Both the position numbers and the translations under genes were made by a program. 36,781 nt of DNA from Oligoflexia bacterium. GTDB taxonomy: Bacteria > Bdellovibrionota > UBA1018. Shown here piece by piece: positions 17,372 through 24,808 of the stretch (positions are counted from its first letter, which is position 1; each line of letters starts with the position of its first letter). The DNA lies in the NCBI GenBank assembly GCA_903881565.1, contig CAIRTR010000132.1, positions 1 through 36,781 on the forward strand, read 5' to 3'. The notes beneath the pieces are model-generated. The model did no database searches. It was not told the origin of the DNA and was given only the letters and a program-made list of their open reading frames with translations.

Positions 17372-17393
17372 AGTTAAAATGAACTCTTTAACT
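17372..17393. promoter_or_regulatory. Inverted repeat upstream of icd
   Basis: AGTTAAA and TTTAACT form a perfect 7-base dyad separated by 8 bases, 27 bases upstream of the icd start, in the short gap after thiQ. The size and place suit a dimeric repressor or activator site. It is AT-rich, so chance is not excluded. No regulator can be named. Confidence 0.3.
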
Positions 17394-17417
17394 AATCGCC
17401 CGGAAAGGAGAGGGAGA

Positions 17418-18107
17418 TCAAGAAGAAAACGCCTGAGTAACTACTCTTTGCTCGCGACCTTCCGCAGCACGGCTCGTCTCAATCTGAAATTTGACGGTGG
17501 CGAGAGCCTGCGCATCCTCGGCATCATGAGTCACAAGAAGCACTGGCACCGGCCACTGTTTGTGAAGATCCAGCAGCTCCAATCTCAGAGTCTGCCGAAG
17601 TTCGGCATCCAGAGCCGAAAATGGCTCATCTAAAAGAAGGAGTTTTGGTTTCCAGATCAACGCCCGAATAAACGCCACCCTTTGGCGCTCCCCGCCAGAC
17701 AATTGAGTGACGGCAGCAAAACTTTGCTTGTGCAATCCCAGTCGCTTCAGCCAAGGATCTGCAAGGGCCACGCGCTCATCGCGAGAAACTCCACGCATCC
17801 GAAGACCAAAAGTAGCATTCTCCATGACATCCAACGCTGGGAAAAGGGCCTGCTCCTGAAACACAACCCCGATATCGCGATCTTTTGGAGACACCTGTGA
17901 AATCTCTTTCCCGCCCAAAACAACACTCCCTGCATCCGCTTTTTCGATTCCGGCAAGCACTCGAAGAAGCGTGGTCTTCCCGCTCCCGCTTTTTCCTAAG
18001 AGTACGGCGCGCACCCCTTGCGGGATTTCAAAATCCGCGCGGAGATCAAATCCGTCCATTTTCTTGAAGAATCCACGGACCTGCAAGCCTTCTTTACCTG
18101 ATGACAT
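17418..18107 (-). CDS. thiQ: Thiamine ABC transporter, ATP-binding protein
   Basis: The ATPase of the thiamine importer. Walker A is LLGKSGSGKTTLL (37-49), the Q-loop VVFQEQALFP (82-91), the signature LSGGERQRVAFIRAL (137-151), Walker B KLLLLDEPFSALDA (156-169), and the switch histidine is LVTHDAEDA (H195). The short length (230) without a C-terminal regulatory domain agrees with ThiQ (232 in E. coli). The start is ATG 18107, just after a GTG at 18110; either way it overlaps the end of thiP, so the two are translationally coupled. The specificity is assigned from the adjacent thiamine-binding protein gene. Confidence 0.9.
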   Translation of the reverse strand: MSSGKEGLQVRGFFKKMDGFDLRADFEIPQGVRAVLLGKSGSGKTTLLRVLAGIEKADAGSVVLGGKEISQVSPKDRDIGVVFQEQALFPALDVMENATFGLRMRGVSRDERVALADPWLKRLGLHKQSFAAVTQLSGGERQRVAFIRALIWKPKLLLLDEPFSALDAELRQTLRLELLDLHKQWPVPVLLVTHDAEDAQALATVKFQIETSRAAEGREQRVVTQAFSS

Positions 18108-19737
18108 CACGGTTTTTTCCCCCTAAAATCTGTACCCCTGCCATGACCGCAACCGAAGCTGCGAGCAAAAATGCAGAGAGCGCTTGCGCCTCTTCAAAAC
18201 GGTATTGCCCCATCCAACGCGAAATCACGAGCGGAAGCGGCACAAGTTTCTCACTATAAAAAAGACTCACCGCTGCCACTTCGCCTAAGGCCCCTGCGGC
18301 AATCATTGCAAAAACCCGGAGCACTGGCGCGCGCCAACGAGGAAACTCAACATATCGAAAGGCCGTCAGAGGCGAGGCCCCTAGCGTTTCGGCGGCGCTG
18401 AGCCGAAAATGCGCTGTATTTTGGGCAATGGGCCAAAATACCCGAAAAGCGACGGGCATGAAAAGAGTGACTTGAAGGATCAGCATCGCCACAAAACTTC
18501 CCTCAAACGGATCAATCCAATCGGCGTAGGCAATCCAAAAACCCAGACCCAAAACTAAAACCGAAATACTCGAAGGCAGACTCACGACAAACCCCAATAA
18601 GGTAGAGGCGCGCGAAGCGCACGAAGTGCGTCCCTGAACAAAAGAGATCGCCAGGACTGCAAGAAGGGCAACAACACACGCGCCCGCCGCAGTACCTAAA
18701 GCAAGCTTAAATGAAATCAAAAGCGGTAATGAAATTTCACTCAAATAGCGCGCCGTGAGCAAGGATAAGGCTTTGCCTCCCGAAAATACCGCAACATAGG
18801 GAATAACAAAAAGGGCGGCGACCCATAGAAAAACTGCCGATTGAATCAGCGAACGCGAAGACGCCTGGGCTACCCGAAACGATTCGTTCGAGTTTCTCGA
18901 AGGATTGAGCGCCTTTTTTTTCTGAAACCACAGCAGCGCAAGCCAGGGCACACCGGTCACCAAAAGCTGCCAAAGTCCACATGCCATCGCGCCCGGCATA
19001 TCAAGCGAACCATACCGCATACGCGAGTACAGTGCCGTTTCAAGTGTTTGAACGGGCGGTCCCCCTCCTAAAATCAAAACCAAAGCAAAACTCATCACGC
19101 AAAGCATGAAGACTTGCAGGGTGGCGCTGAAGAAGGTCCATTTGATGCGAGGGAAAATCACGAAACGAAAACGACACAAAACCCCGGCCCCCAGGCTTTG
19201 AGCGGCATCCAATTCTTCTTGTGGAATCTCTGTGCGCGCCTGTGAAACCCAATAAGCAACCCAAGGTGCGTTAAAAAAAACATGGGCCAGAATGACGGCT
19301 TGAAAACGATAGGAGATTTCCAAAGGAATTCCAATTTGTGCAAAATACCCGTGTCGCCCCAGCCAGCTGATCCAGGCCGTTGCGGCGACAATCGTAGGAA
19401 CGCCGTAGGGAATCGAAAGGAAAAAATGCCCCAAGGATATGCATTTTGAAACGCACTTTTGCGAGTGTTTGTCTTGAGCGACACTTGCGAGTCGCCCCGC
19501 CCAAAGGCCAAGTCCAAGCCCCAGGACTGCGGAAACGGCCGTACTCCACATGGCTTGAGAGAGCGTTGCCCGAACCACCGGAAAAACATCGAAGAAAGTT
19601 GTCAAAACAGTTTGAGAGCTGCCCAGAAAGCGCGTGATCAAAACAGCGAGCGGCCAAAAAGTCGAAAGGGTCAAAAATCCAAGCGTCAGCGCCAGCGCGA
19701 CCCACCCTATATTTGCGGGAACCCGTGAAGGTTTCAT
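18094..19737 (-). CDS. thiP: Thiamine ABC transporter, permease protein
   Basis: A 547-residue inner-membrane protein with two homologous permease halves (about twelve transmembrane segments), as in ThiP of E. coli (536). Each half has an EAA loop for docking the ATPase: ELDAAQSLGAGVLCRFRFVI in the first and SAAETLGASPLTAFRYVEFP in the second. The final part ALGEVAAVSLFYSEKLVPLP and SRWMGQYRFEEAQALSAFLL is strongly ThiP-like. The start lies 3 bases after the thiB stop. Ferric-iron FbpB-type permeases share the two-half plan, but the binding protein next door argues for thiamine. Confidence 0.9.
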   Translation of the reverse strand: MKPSRVPANIGWVALALTLGFLTLSTFWPLAVLITRFLGSSQTVLTTFFDVFPVVRATLSQAMWSTAVSAVLGLGLGLWAGRLASVAQDKHSQKCVSKCISLGHFFLSIPYGVPTIVAATAWISWLGRHGYFAQIGIPLEISYRFQAVILAHVFFNAPWVAYWVSQARTEIPQEELDAAQSLGAGVLCRFRFVIFPRIKWTFFSATLQVFMLCVMSFALVLILGGGPPVQTLETALYSRMRYGSLDMPGAMACGLWQLLVTGVPWLALLWFQKKKALNPSRNSNESFRVAQASSRSLIQSAVFLWVAALFVIPYVAVFSGGKALSLLTARYLSEISLPLLISFKLALGTAAGACVVALLAVLAISFVQGRTSCASRASTLLGFVVSLPSSISVLVLGLGFWIAYADWIDPFEGSFVAMLILQVTLFMPVAFRVFWPIAQNTAHFRLSAAETLGASPLTAFRYVEFPRWRAPVLRVFAMIAAGALGEVAAVSLFYSEKLVPLPLVISRWMGQYRFEEAQALSAFLLAASVAVMAGVQILGGKNRDVIR

Positions 19738-19740
19738 GGA

Positions 19741-20844
19741 TTAGGGATGCTCCACTTCTCTTTGCCAGCGCCCCAAGATCTGCGACAACTCGTCTGAATC
19801 TTTTTCAAGCCGCAATAATTTCTTAGCCGTAGGCAATGCTCGATAGCTTTCGGGGAGTTCTACGCCGACTCGAACGGGAAGCATCCAGTTGGTATGGGCA
19901 ATCAAGGTCTGAATTTCGGGGGAGATCAAGAATTCCAAAAAAGCCTTTGAAAGCCTTTCGACTTCGTCATTGGGAGCGCTTAGGGGAGCTCCCGGCGCGC
20001 CGCCACGCAATGATCTCCTGATCATCGCGGCTCCTTCGACTTGCATCGGCTGTCCTTCTTGAAAAAGGAGAGCCCGATAGCGCCTCCCGTCTCCTTTAAT
20101 ATCGCCATGCTCCTCGTGATACGCCTGGCTTGTCGTGTAACTCCAGACCAGAGGGGCTTCGCGGCGCAGAAAAAGTCCATAAGCGCCATCCCAGCCTGGG
20201 GTGAGGGTCAGCCACTGAGTTTTAAAAGAATGCCAGAAGGCCATGAAATCTGCCCCAAAAACAGCATGGGTCAACAGGAGAAAAGCCATTCCAGGCGTCG
20301 AGGTTCGGGGGTCTTCTAAAATAACGTTTCTTCGGTATGCGGGTTTTAGGAGATCCTTAAGCGATTGTGGAACGCCCAATTTGAGCCTTGTGAGTTCGGC
20401 CTGATCGGAGATGAGCGAAAAAACCCCGTAATCAAAGGGCACGAACCCCTCGCCTACTTTTGATTCAGCAAGAAGTTCAGGGTAACCCTTCGGAACCCAA
20501 TTCCCCCAGGGCTCAGTATAATGTTTCGCCTGTAACCATGTTTGTTGATCAAGACCTAGGACGAGGTGTGCATCGGATTTTCCGCGCTTTTCATCCAACT
20601 GCAGACGAGTCAGGAGCTGCCCGCCATTTCCGCAGCCAAGCAAGCGAACCGTGCAACCACATTGCTTTTCGAAGAGCGGGACAATCTTGGAACCAGCGCC
20701 TTTAGGGGAGGCAAAGCTGTCGTAGGCATAGATGACGAGTTCGGGGGGATTGGCACTGACTCGAGAAGGGCAAAGGACACTATGGGTCAAAAGCGCCAAT
20801 ACCAAAGCGTGGACCCATTTATATGAAACATTTGCCCCGATCAT
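19741..20844 (-). CDS. thiB: Thiamine-binding periplasmic protein
   Basis: The solute-binding protein of the thiamine/TPP importer. After a signal peptide (MIGANVSYKWVHALVLALLT, cleaved near RVSA|NPP) the mature part reads ELVIYAYDSFASPKG, SDAHLVLGLDQQTW, GEGFVPFDYGVFSL, VILEDPRTSTPGMAFLLLTH, LTPGWDGAYGLFLRREAPLV and WSYTTSQAYHEE. These match E. coli ThiB segment by segment. I choose ATG 20844 because AGGA is 8 bases upstream; ATGs at 20853 and 20880 are less well placed. No TPP riboswitch pattern (CTGAGA with the conserved downstream core) was found upstream, so regulation by thiamine is not evident. Confidence 0.94.
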   Translation of the reverse strand: MIGANVSYKWVHALVLALLTHSVLCPSRVSANPPELVIYAYDSFASPKGAGSKIVPLFEKQCGCTVRLLGCGNGGQLLTRLQLDEKRGKSDAHLVLGLDQQTWLQAKHYTEPWGNWVPKGYPELLAESKVGEGFVPFDYGVFSLISDQAELTRLKLGVPQSLKDLLKPAYRRNVILEDPRTSTPGMAFLLLTHAVFGADFMAFWHSFKTQWLTLTPGWDGAYGLFLRREAPLVWSYTTSQAYHEEHGDIKGDGRRYRALLFQEGQPMQVEGAAMIRRSLRGGAPGAPLSAPNDEVERLSKAFLEFLISPEIQTLIAHTNWMLPVRVGVELPESYRALPTAKKLLRLEKDSDELSQILGRWQREVEHP

Positions 20845-20915
20845 TAATTGCATCCTAGCCCAAAAAGAAGTGACTTGCACATCACGGAATGATGCCTGGC
20901 TTTTTCGGCGGCATC

Positions 20916-21578
20916 TTATTCTCGCAGATAGTGATTCATCAACTTAATACCAAATGTCTGCACTGCCGCGTGAAGGTTATGAGTGCGACACCGCAGAGTC
21001 AAGTTCTCCATCGTATGCTCACCTCCTAATGAAAAGTCTTCTCGGTGATGGACTTCGAGCAATCGCGTAGACTCGCAGCAAACCCCTGTTTGGTCGTTTA
21101 CATAAGTACATTTACCCTGATCACGTTTCCAGACAGCACTCCTTAGAGACCGGGAAATGTGCCGACTCTTTTCTGTATGTGAGTCCGACTCCGCCGGCGG
21201 AGTCGAAACGGGGAACTTTTCGCACTGATAAATTTTACTGGGCGAGCTGTCTTCCTTCTTACCCGCCGCCTTTCCGTTTTTGCCGCTTTCAATTTTTTGC
21301 TCAGGATCGAGCTTTTTGAGAGCAAGTTCAGCGAGTAGCTCAAAGAGCTCGGCATACGAAAGTTTGGGGTTCCGATGTGAGAGAAGAGCCTTGAGCTTTT
21401 CAAATTTGATCATCAGATCATGATGGGCCGTGAAGCGAATTTCGGTATGGGTATCTGAGATCGCGCGTGACTTCTCTGGCCGCTGAGGCTCAGGAACAAG
21501 CCCGGCAATTGGGCATAGAGATCGTTCAACAGAACCTAGTTGTGAGCAAATACAGTGAATTTTAAGCCACTTTCGGCG
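20916..21578 (-). pseudogene. HNH endonuclease, 5'-truncated remnant
   Basis: From 21413 down an open frame (165 residues from its ATG) encodes the C-terminal half of a Bdellovibrio-type HNH protein. FEKLKALLSHRNPKLSYAEL is followed by a variable linker and then the HNH nuclease SLRSAVWKRDQGKCTYV, CCESTRLLEVHHREDFSLGG and NLTLRCRTHNLHAA. The same frame stays open upstream to a TGA at 21579-21581. It carries more family sequence there (PEPQRPEKSRAISDTHTEIR and FTAHHDLM) but no ATG, GTG or TTG before 21413. The usual N-terminal domain of about 150 residues is missing. I read this as a decayed gene. A short product from 21413 would keep the HNH motif, but that ATG has no ribosome site. Confidence 0.7.
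21186..21205. repeat. 20-base perfect palindrome inside the HNH remnant
   Basis: cgactccgccggcggagtcg reads the same on both strands. It lies in the low-complexity linker between the N-terminal region and the HNH domain, and encodes STPPAESD. Its high GC content stands out from the surroundings. It may be a trace of a small repeat element or merely a linker artefact. Confidence 0.6.
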
Positions 21579-21790
21579 TCACTTCCGAGAATCTTATTTT
21601 TATCCGTCGAGGAAAATCGTCAAATCAATCTCACAGCACTCGGATTAAAACACGTATACTCTCTCTGCTCCCCTGCCTCACAGAGCCAGGCCAAAGCCGG
21701 ATCTCCGCCACCATTGAATCAGCTGCCCCAGCGCAACCCACCAACCTAACGCATGACAATCAAATTATTTTCCTTTAAAGTAGTAAATCA

Positions 21791-23122
21791 ATGTCAATCC
21801 AATGGGACGCCACCCTCGAATCTCGTTTTCAAGAAAAACTCGAACGCGAATCCGCGAGTTCCTATCGAACCATTCTCTTGGTCATGATTCCCTTCTTTGC
21901 CCTTTTTGCGAGTGTGGACTTTGTGCTCCAAACCCACGAGCTTTTTCTAAAACTTCTCTACGTTCGAGCAGCAGCGATCGCTGTTCTCAGCACCGCATTC
22001 ATTTGGGTAAGACGCCCCGAACCTCCAAAATGGATACCTGACGCATTGATCTTGGTTTTGGCCTTTTCCTTAACTCTTTTTGCGGTGCTCACTCAAGGTT
22101 ATGAAAGTTCTTTTCACTTTGGGATGAGTCTCGTGGTTTTTTGCGTTTCACTTCTTTTTTCGTGGGGTCCCGGAAGAGTGGCAAAATGGGTCCTTTTTAT
22201 TTCCCTCACTTACCTTGTAAGCGTTACTGTGGCTGCTCATTTCAAAATCGAAAACACCGTCGCCTATACCAACAACATTGCGTTTCTAAGCGGCAGCTGT
22301 CTCATTGCTATTTGGGGCGCCTGGCTTTCGGACCAGCTCCGGCGCGAATCGTTTCGCCAACTTGTTGAGCTGGAATCCCAACAAGCCATCAACCGCCAAG
22401 TCACCCAAGCCCTTCACGCACGCGATGAGTTTATTTCGATCGCCTCCCATGAACTCAAAACGCCGATCACCATCATGCAACTGCAAGCCTGGCTGCTCAA
22501 AGAATCGATCGAAAAATCCGATAGCGCCGAGCACCAGAATATCGTTAGGAAGTTTGTGCAAAAAAACGAGGGGCAGATCGAGCGACTCCTTCGGCTCGTA
22601 AAAGACATGCTGGACCTTTCCAGAATCGCGAGCGGCAAAATCCAACTGGAAACCAGTGAAGTCCAATTGAACGCGCTCATCGACGAAGTTGGGGAACGCT
22701 ACTCCGCTCAACTCAAAGACGCCGGGATGCACTTGACACTCCGCCTCGCCCCTGAGGTTACAGGCCAATGGGATCGAATGCGAATCGAGCAGGTTCTGAG
22801 CAACTTGTTTGCAAATGCCATCAAATATGCACCCCAGAAGCCAATCGAAGTTTTTACCAAGCAAGTCAAGGATCAGATAATGATTGAAGTGCGGGATCAC
22901 GGTCCCGGAGTACCTGCGGAGCATCGTGAGAAAATCTTCGACCGTTACGACCGAGGAAATGCTGACCTCTCAGTCGCAGGCCTGGGCCTGGGGCTTTACA
23001 TCACGAAACACATTGTAGAGGCCCACAAAGGAACCATTCTTGTCGATCCGAACTACCAGGACGGGGCGTCTTTTCGAGTTTCATTGCCCCTTAAATTTTC
23101 CGCTGATTTGGAGCGCCCATGA
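21791..23122 (+). CDS. Membrane sensor histidine kinase
   Basis: A 443-residue two-component kinase. The N-terminal half has about six hydrophobic membrane helices (roughly 27-45, 55-72, 83-100, 108-125, 132-148, 160-180) with little exposed outside, so it may sense a membrane or intracellular state. A short coiled linker follows. The dimerisation/phosphotransfer H-box is FISIASHELKTPITIMQ (H220). The ATPase domain has the N-box EQVLSNLFANAIKYAP (N343), the G1 box VRDHGPGVP (D370) and the G2 box GLGLGLYITKHIVEAHKG. The stop overlaps the regulator start by four bases. The start has only a weak ribosome site. The signal is unknown. Confidence 0.9.
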   Translation: MSIQWDATLESRFQEKLERESASSYRTILLVMIPFFALFASVDFVLQTHELFLKLLYVRAAAIAVLSTAFIWVRRPEPPKWIPDALILVLAFSLTLFAVLTQGYESSFHFGMSLVVFCVSLLFSWGPGRVAKWVLFISLTYLVSVTVAAHFKIENTVAYTNNIAFLSGSCLIAIWGAWLSDQLRRESFRQLVELESQQAINRQVTQALHARDEFISIASHELKTPITIMQLQAWLLKESIEKSDSAEHQNIVRKFVQKNEGQIERLLRLVKDMLDLSRIASGKIQLETSEVQLNALIDEVGERYSAQLKDAGMHLTLRLAPEVTGQWDRMRIEQVLSNLFANAIKYAPQKPIEVFTKQVKDQIMIEVRDHGPGVPAEHREKIFDRYDRGNADLSVAGLGLGLYITKHIVEAHKGTILVDPNYQDGASFRVSLPLKFSADLERP

Positions 23123-23472
23123 TTCTCGTTGTAGACGACGATAACGACCGTCGAGAGGCGATCGCAGAGCTCATTAAAATGTCAGGCCATAACGTGCAGT
23201 CGGCAATTCACGGCAAAGACGCGCTCGAGATGCTGCTGAAAACTTCTGAGAAACCGAAACTGATACTGCTGGATCTCATGATGCCCGTCATGAACGGCTG
23301 GGAGTTCATGACTGAGATAAAGCGGCTCCCCCAGTTCGCAGATATTCCCATCCTTGTCGTTTCAGCTCTAGATGACACCAAATTGACACAACTGGGTGCT
23401 AAAGTTGAAGTCCTCAAAAAGCCGATCGATATTCCCCTCCTTCTGAAGAATTTAGCCAAGTACGAGGCTTGA
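23119..23472 (+). CDS. Single-domain response regulator (receiver only)
   Basis: A 117-residue CheY-like receiver: the acidic pocket VVDDDND (D6-D8), phosphoacceptor D52 in LILLDLMMPVMNGWEF, S82 in LVVSAL, and K101 in VLKKPID. There is no DNA-binding or enzymatic output domain, so it must act by protein contact or in a phosphorelay. The ATG overlaps the kinase stop (ATGA), so kinase and regulator are made together and are very likely cognate. Nothing in the neighbourhood shows a target. Confidence 0.92.
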   Translation: MILVVDDDNDRREAIAELIKMSGHNVQSAIHGKDALEMLLKTSEKPKLILLDLMMPVMNGWEFMTEIKRLPQFADIPILVVSALDDTKLTQLGAKVEVLKKPIDIPLLLKNLAKYEA

Positions 23473-23534
23473 AAAGTTACTCAGACTTCATTTGAGAGCA
23501 GCCGCCCTCGAAGTTCCGCAGCACTTTGCGCTCA

Positions 23535-23963
23535 TTATCTTAGAAAAAATCGAGAAAACGCGCGGTCACATCGATTTCGCGCAACAGGTACTATTCGGCG
23601 CGCTCCATCGCCGTCGATCACCAGCACGCCGTTTTCAGTTTTATACCACCCTTTAAGCGGCGCCTTAAAATCAAAGGTAAATCCTACAGAACCAAAAGCT
23701 GCGCGATACAGTTCCATGGCCATCGCCCCACCCACGGACATTCCGTGATCCCGGATCCAGACGTTTTTAAATTGATGGCTGCCTGCGACCAGATATTATT
23801 TTCCCAGAGCAGCAACTGGATTAGAAACCGAAATAATATTCTTCAGTAATGATTGATGCGCGATGCCCCAAGCGACCGAACGATCATCTGCTTGAGCGTT
23901 GTTAAAGATGCCGCCAAGAATAAATACCCCGACAATGCCAATCCAACGTGAAGTCCGTTTCAT
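23535..23963 (-). pseudogene. Secreted protein remnant split by an in-frame stop
   Basis: ATG 23963 opens a frame with a signal peptide (MKRTSRWIGIVGVFILGGIF, then NNAQADDRS) and AWGIAHQSLLKNIISVSNPV, ending in TAA at 23796-23798. The same frame continues directly past the stop with YLVAGSHQFKNVWIRDHGMS and VGGAMAMELYRAAFG, and stops for good at 23535. The joined reading looks like one protein whose N-terminus resembles six-hairpin glycosidases (SLLKNI, then a W-x-R-D motif), but that family guess is weak. It is much too short for an enzyme, so both a nonsense mutation and 3' loss are implied. Confidence 0.5.
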
Positions 23964-24122
23964 GGGCTTGAGAATAGAACTAGTGAAAATGAAAGTCCAT
24001 CCCCCAAATCGAAGTATCACATCAAGCCTGGGTGCGAATGCACAAGCATTAACACCCATAGCCGGACAAGAGAGACAGAGGAGGAAAGGAGTGAAGTGGC
24101 GGTGCGCAACCAGCTGTACTAT

Positions 24123-24161
24123 TGTTGTTGTGTGCAAACAAAATACCATAGCCCAACAACA
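24123..24161. repeat. Inverted repeat upstream of the Y1 transposase
   Basis: TGTTGTTG (24123-24130) and CAACAACA (24154-24161) are perfect complements separated by 23 bases, 65 bases before the transposase start. Y1/RAYT enzymes act on hairpin ends, so this could be a recognition element. The low complexity of the arms makes chance a real possibility. Confidence 0.3.
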
Positions 24162-24225
24162 TACTTTAGCAAACACTCATTTTTTTCACTTGCCCACCGA
24201 CATCACGTAAGCTACGCTCAACCTC

Positions 24226-24804
24226 GTGAAGCAGACTTCTTTTCTGCCCAAACTTCGCATTGATCATGGAGGAGCTATCCTTAAGGATAAGCGCAAGGAA
24301 GCGCGCCCATTTTCTCACAAAAATGCGATTCATCTCGTCTTAAGATCTACGCAGGCCAAAGGAGCGTGGTCGTTTCTCACGCCCAAGAACAAGACTCGCG
24401 TTGAGAAGATCCTCGAAAATTGCGCTAGAATTTACCACATCAAGATCTATCGCCAGATAAACGTCGGCAATCACCTTCATCTGCTTGTCAAAACAGAGAC
24501 GAAGCAATATTCGATCGCACAACAAGAGTTTCGCAGTTTCCTCAGGCGTCTTGCCGGTGAAATAGCCTTTCAGATTACGGGTGCAAAAAAGGGGGCGGCA
24601 TTTCGCAGCCCTGATACCAATGACGGTTTTTGGGACAGACGCCCTTATTCACGCCTCGTGACTTGGGGGCGCGAGTTCAATGCGCTCGCAAAGTATTTTA
24701 CCAAGAACTTCTTGGAATCATTTGGGATCGCGCGCGGAATTGATGGCGCAATTCTGGGCAAGGTTTTGAACTCCCTTCGGGCCGCAGGATTTGCGCCGCC
24801 ATAA
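24226..24804 (+). CDS. Y1 (HUH) transposase, RAYT-like
   Basis: A 192-residue single-strand DNA transposase of the IS200/REP-associated type. It shows the basic entry region (FSHKNAIHLVLRSTQAKG), the metal-binding HUH motif VGNHLHLLVKTE (H83, H85), and a probable catalytic tyrosine Y157 in NALAKYFTKN. The product therefore appears intact. Translation must start at GTG 24226, because no ATG is available in the conserved N-terminus and no ribosome site is visible. No second element gene (tnpB) or clear terminal palindromes flank it, so it looks like a domesticated or REP-type single copy. It ends 4 bases from the convergent flavoprotein gene. Confidence 0.85.
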   Translation: MKQTSFLPKLRIDHGGAILKDKRKEARPFSHKNAIHLVLRSTQAKGAWSFLTPKNKTRVEKILENCARIYHIKIYRQINVGNHLHLLVKTETKQYSIAQQEFRSFLRRLAGEIAFQITGAKKGAAFRSPDTNDGFWDRRPYSRLVTWGREFNALAKYFTKNFLESFGIARGIDGAILGKVLNSLRAAGFAPP

Positions 24805-24808
24805 CCCC

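Noticed and set aside
20845-20915. TPP riboswitch before thiB
   Set aside because: The short leader lacks the conserved THI-box elements. It holds only a small GATGCC/GGCATC stem and is squeezed against the HNH remnant.
22286-22924. 212-codon minus-strand frame inside the histidine kinase gene
   Set aside because: It mirrors the conserved kinase core in antisense and shows no start context or protein features.
20916-24804. Prophage or complete insertion sequence
   Set aside because: No integrase, structural genes, target duplications or terminal repeats were found; only a lone Y1 transposase and gene remnants.
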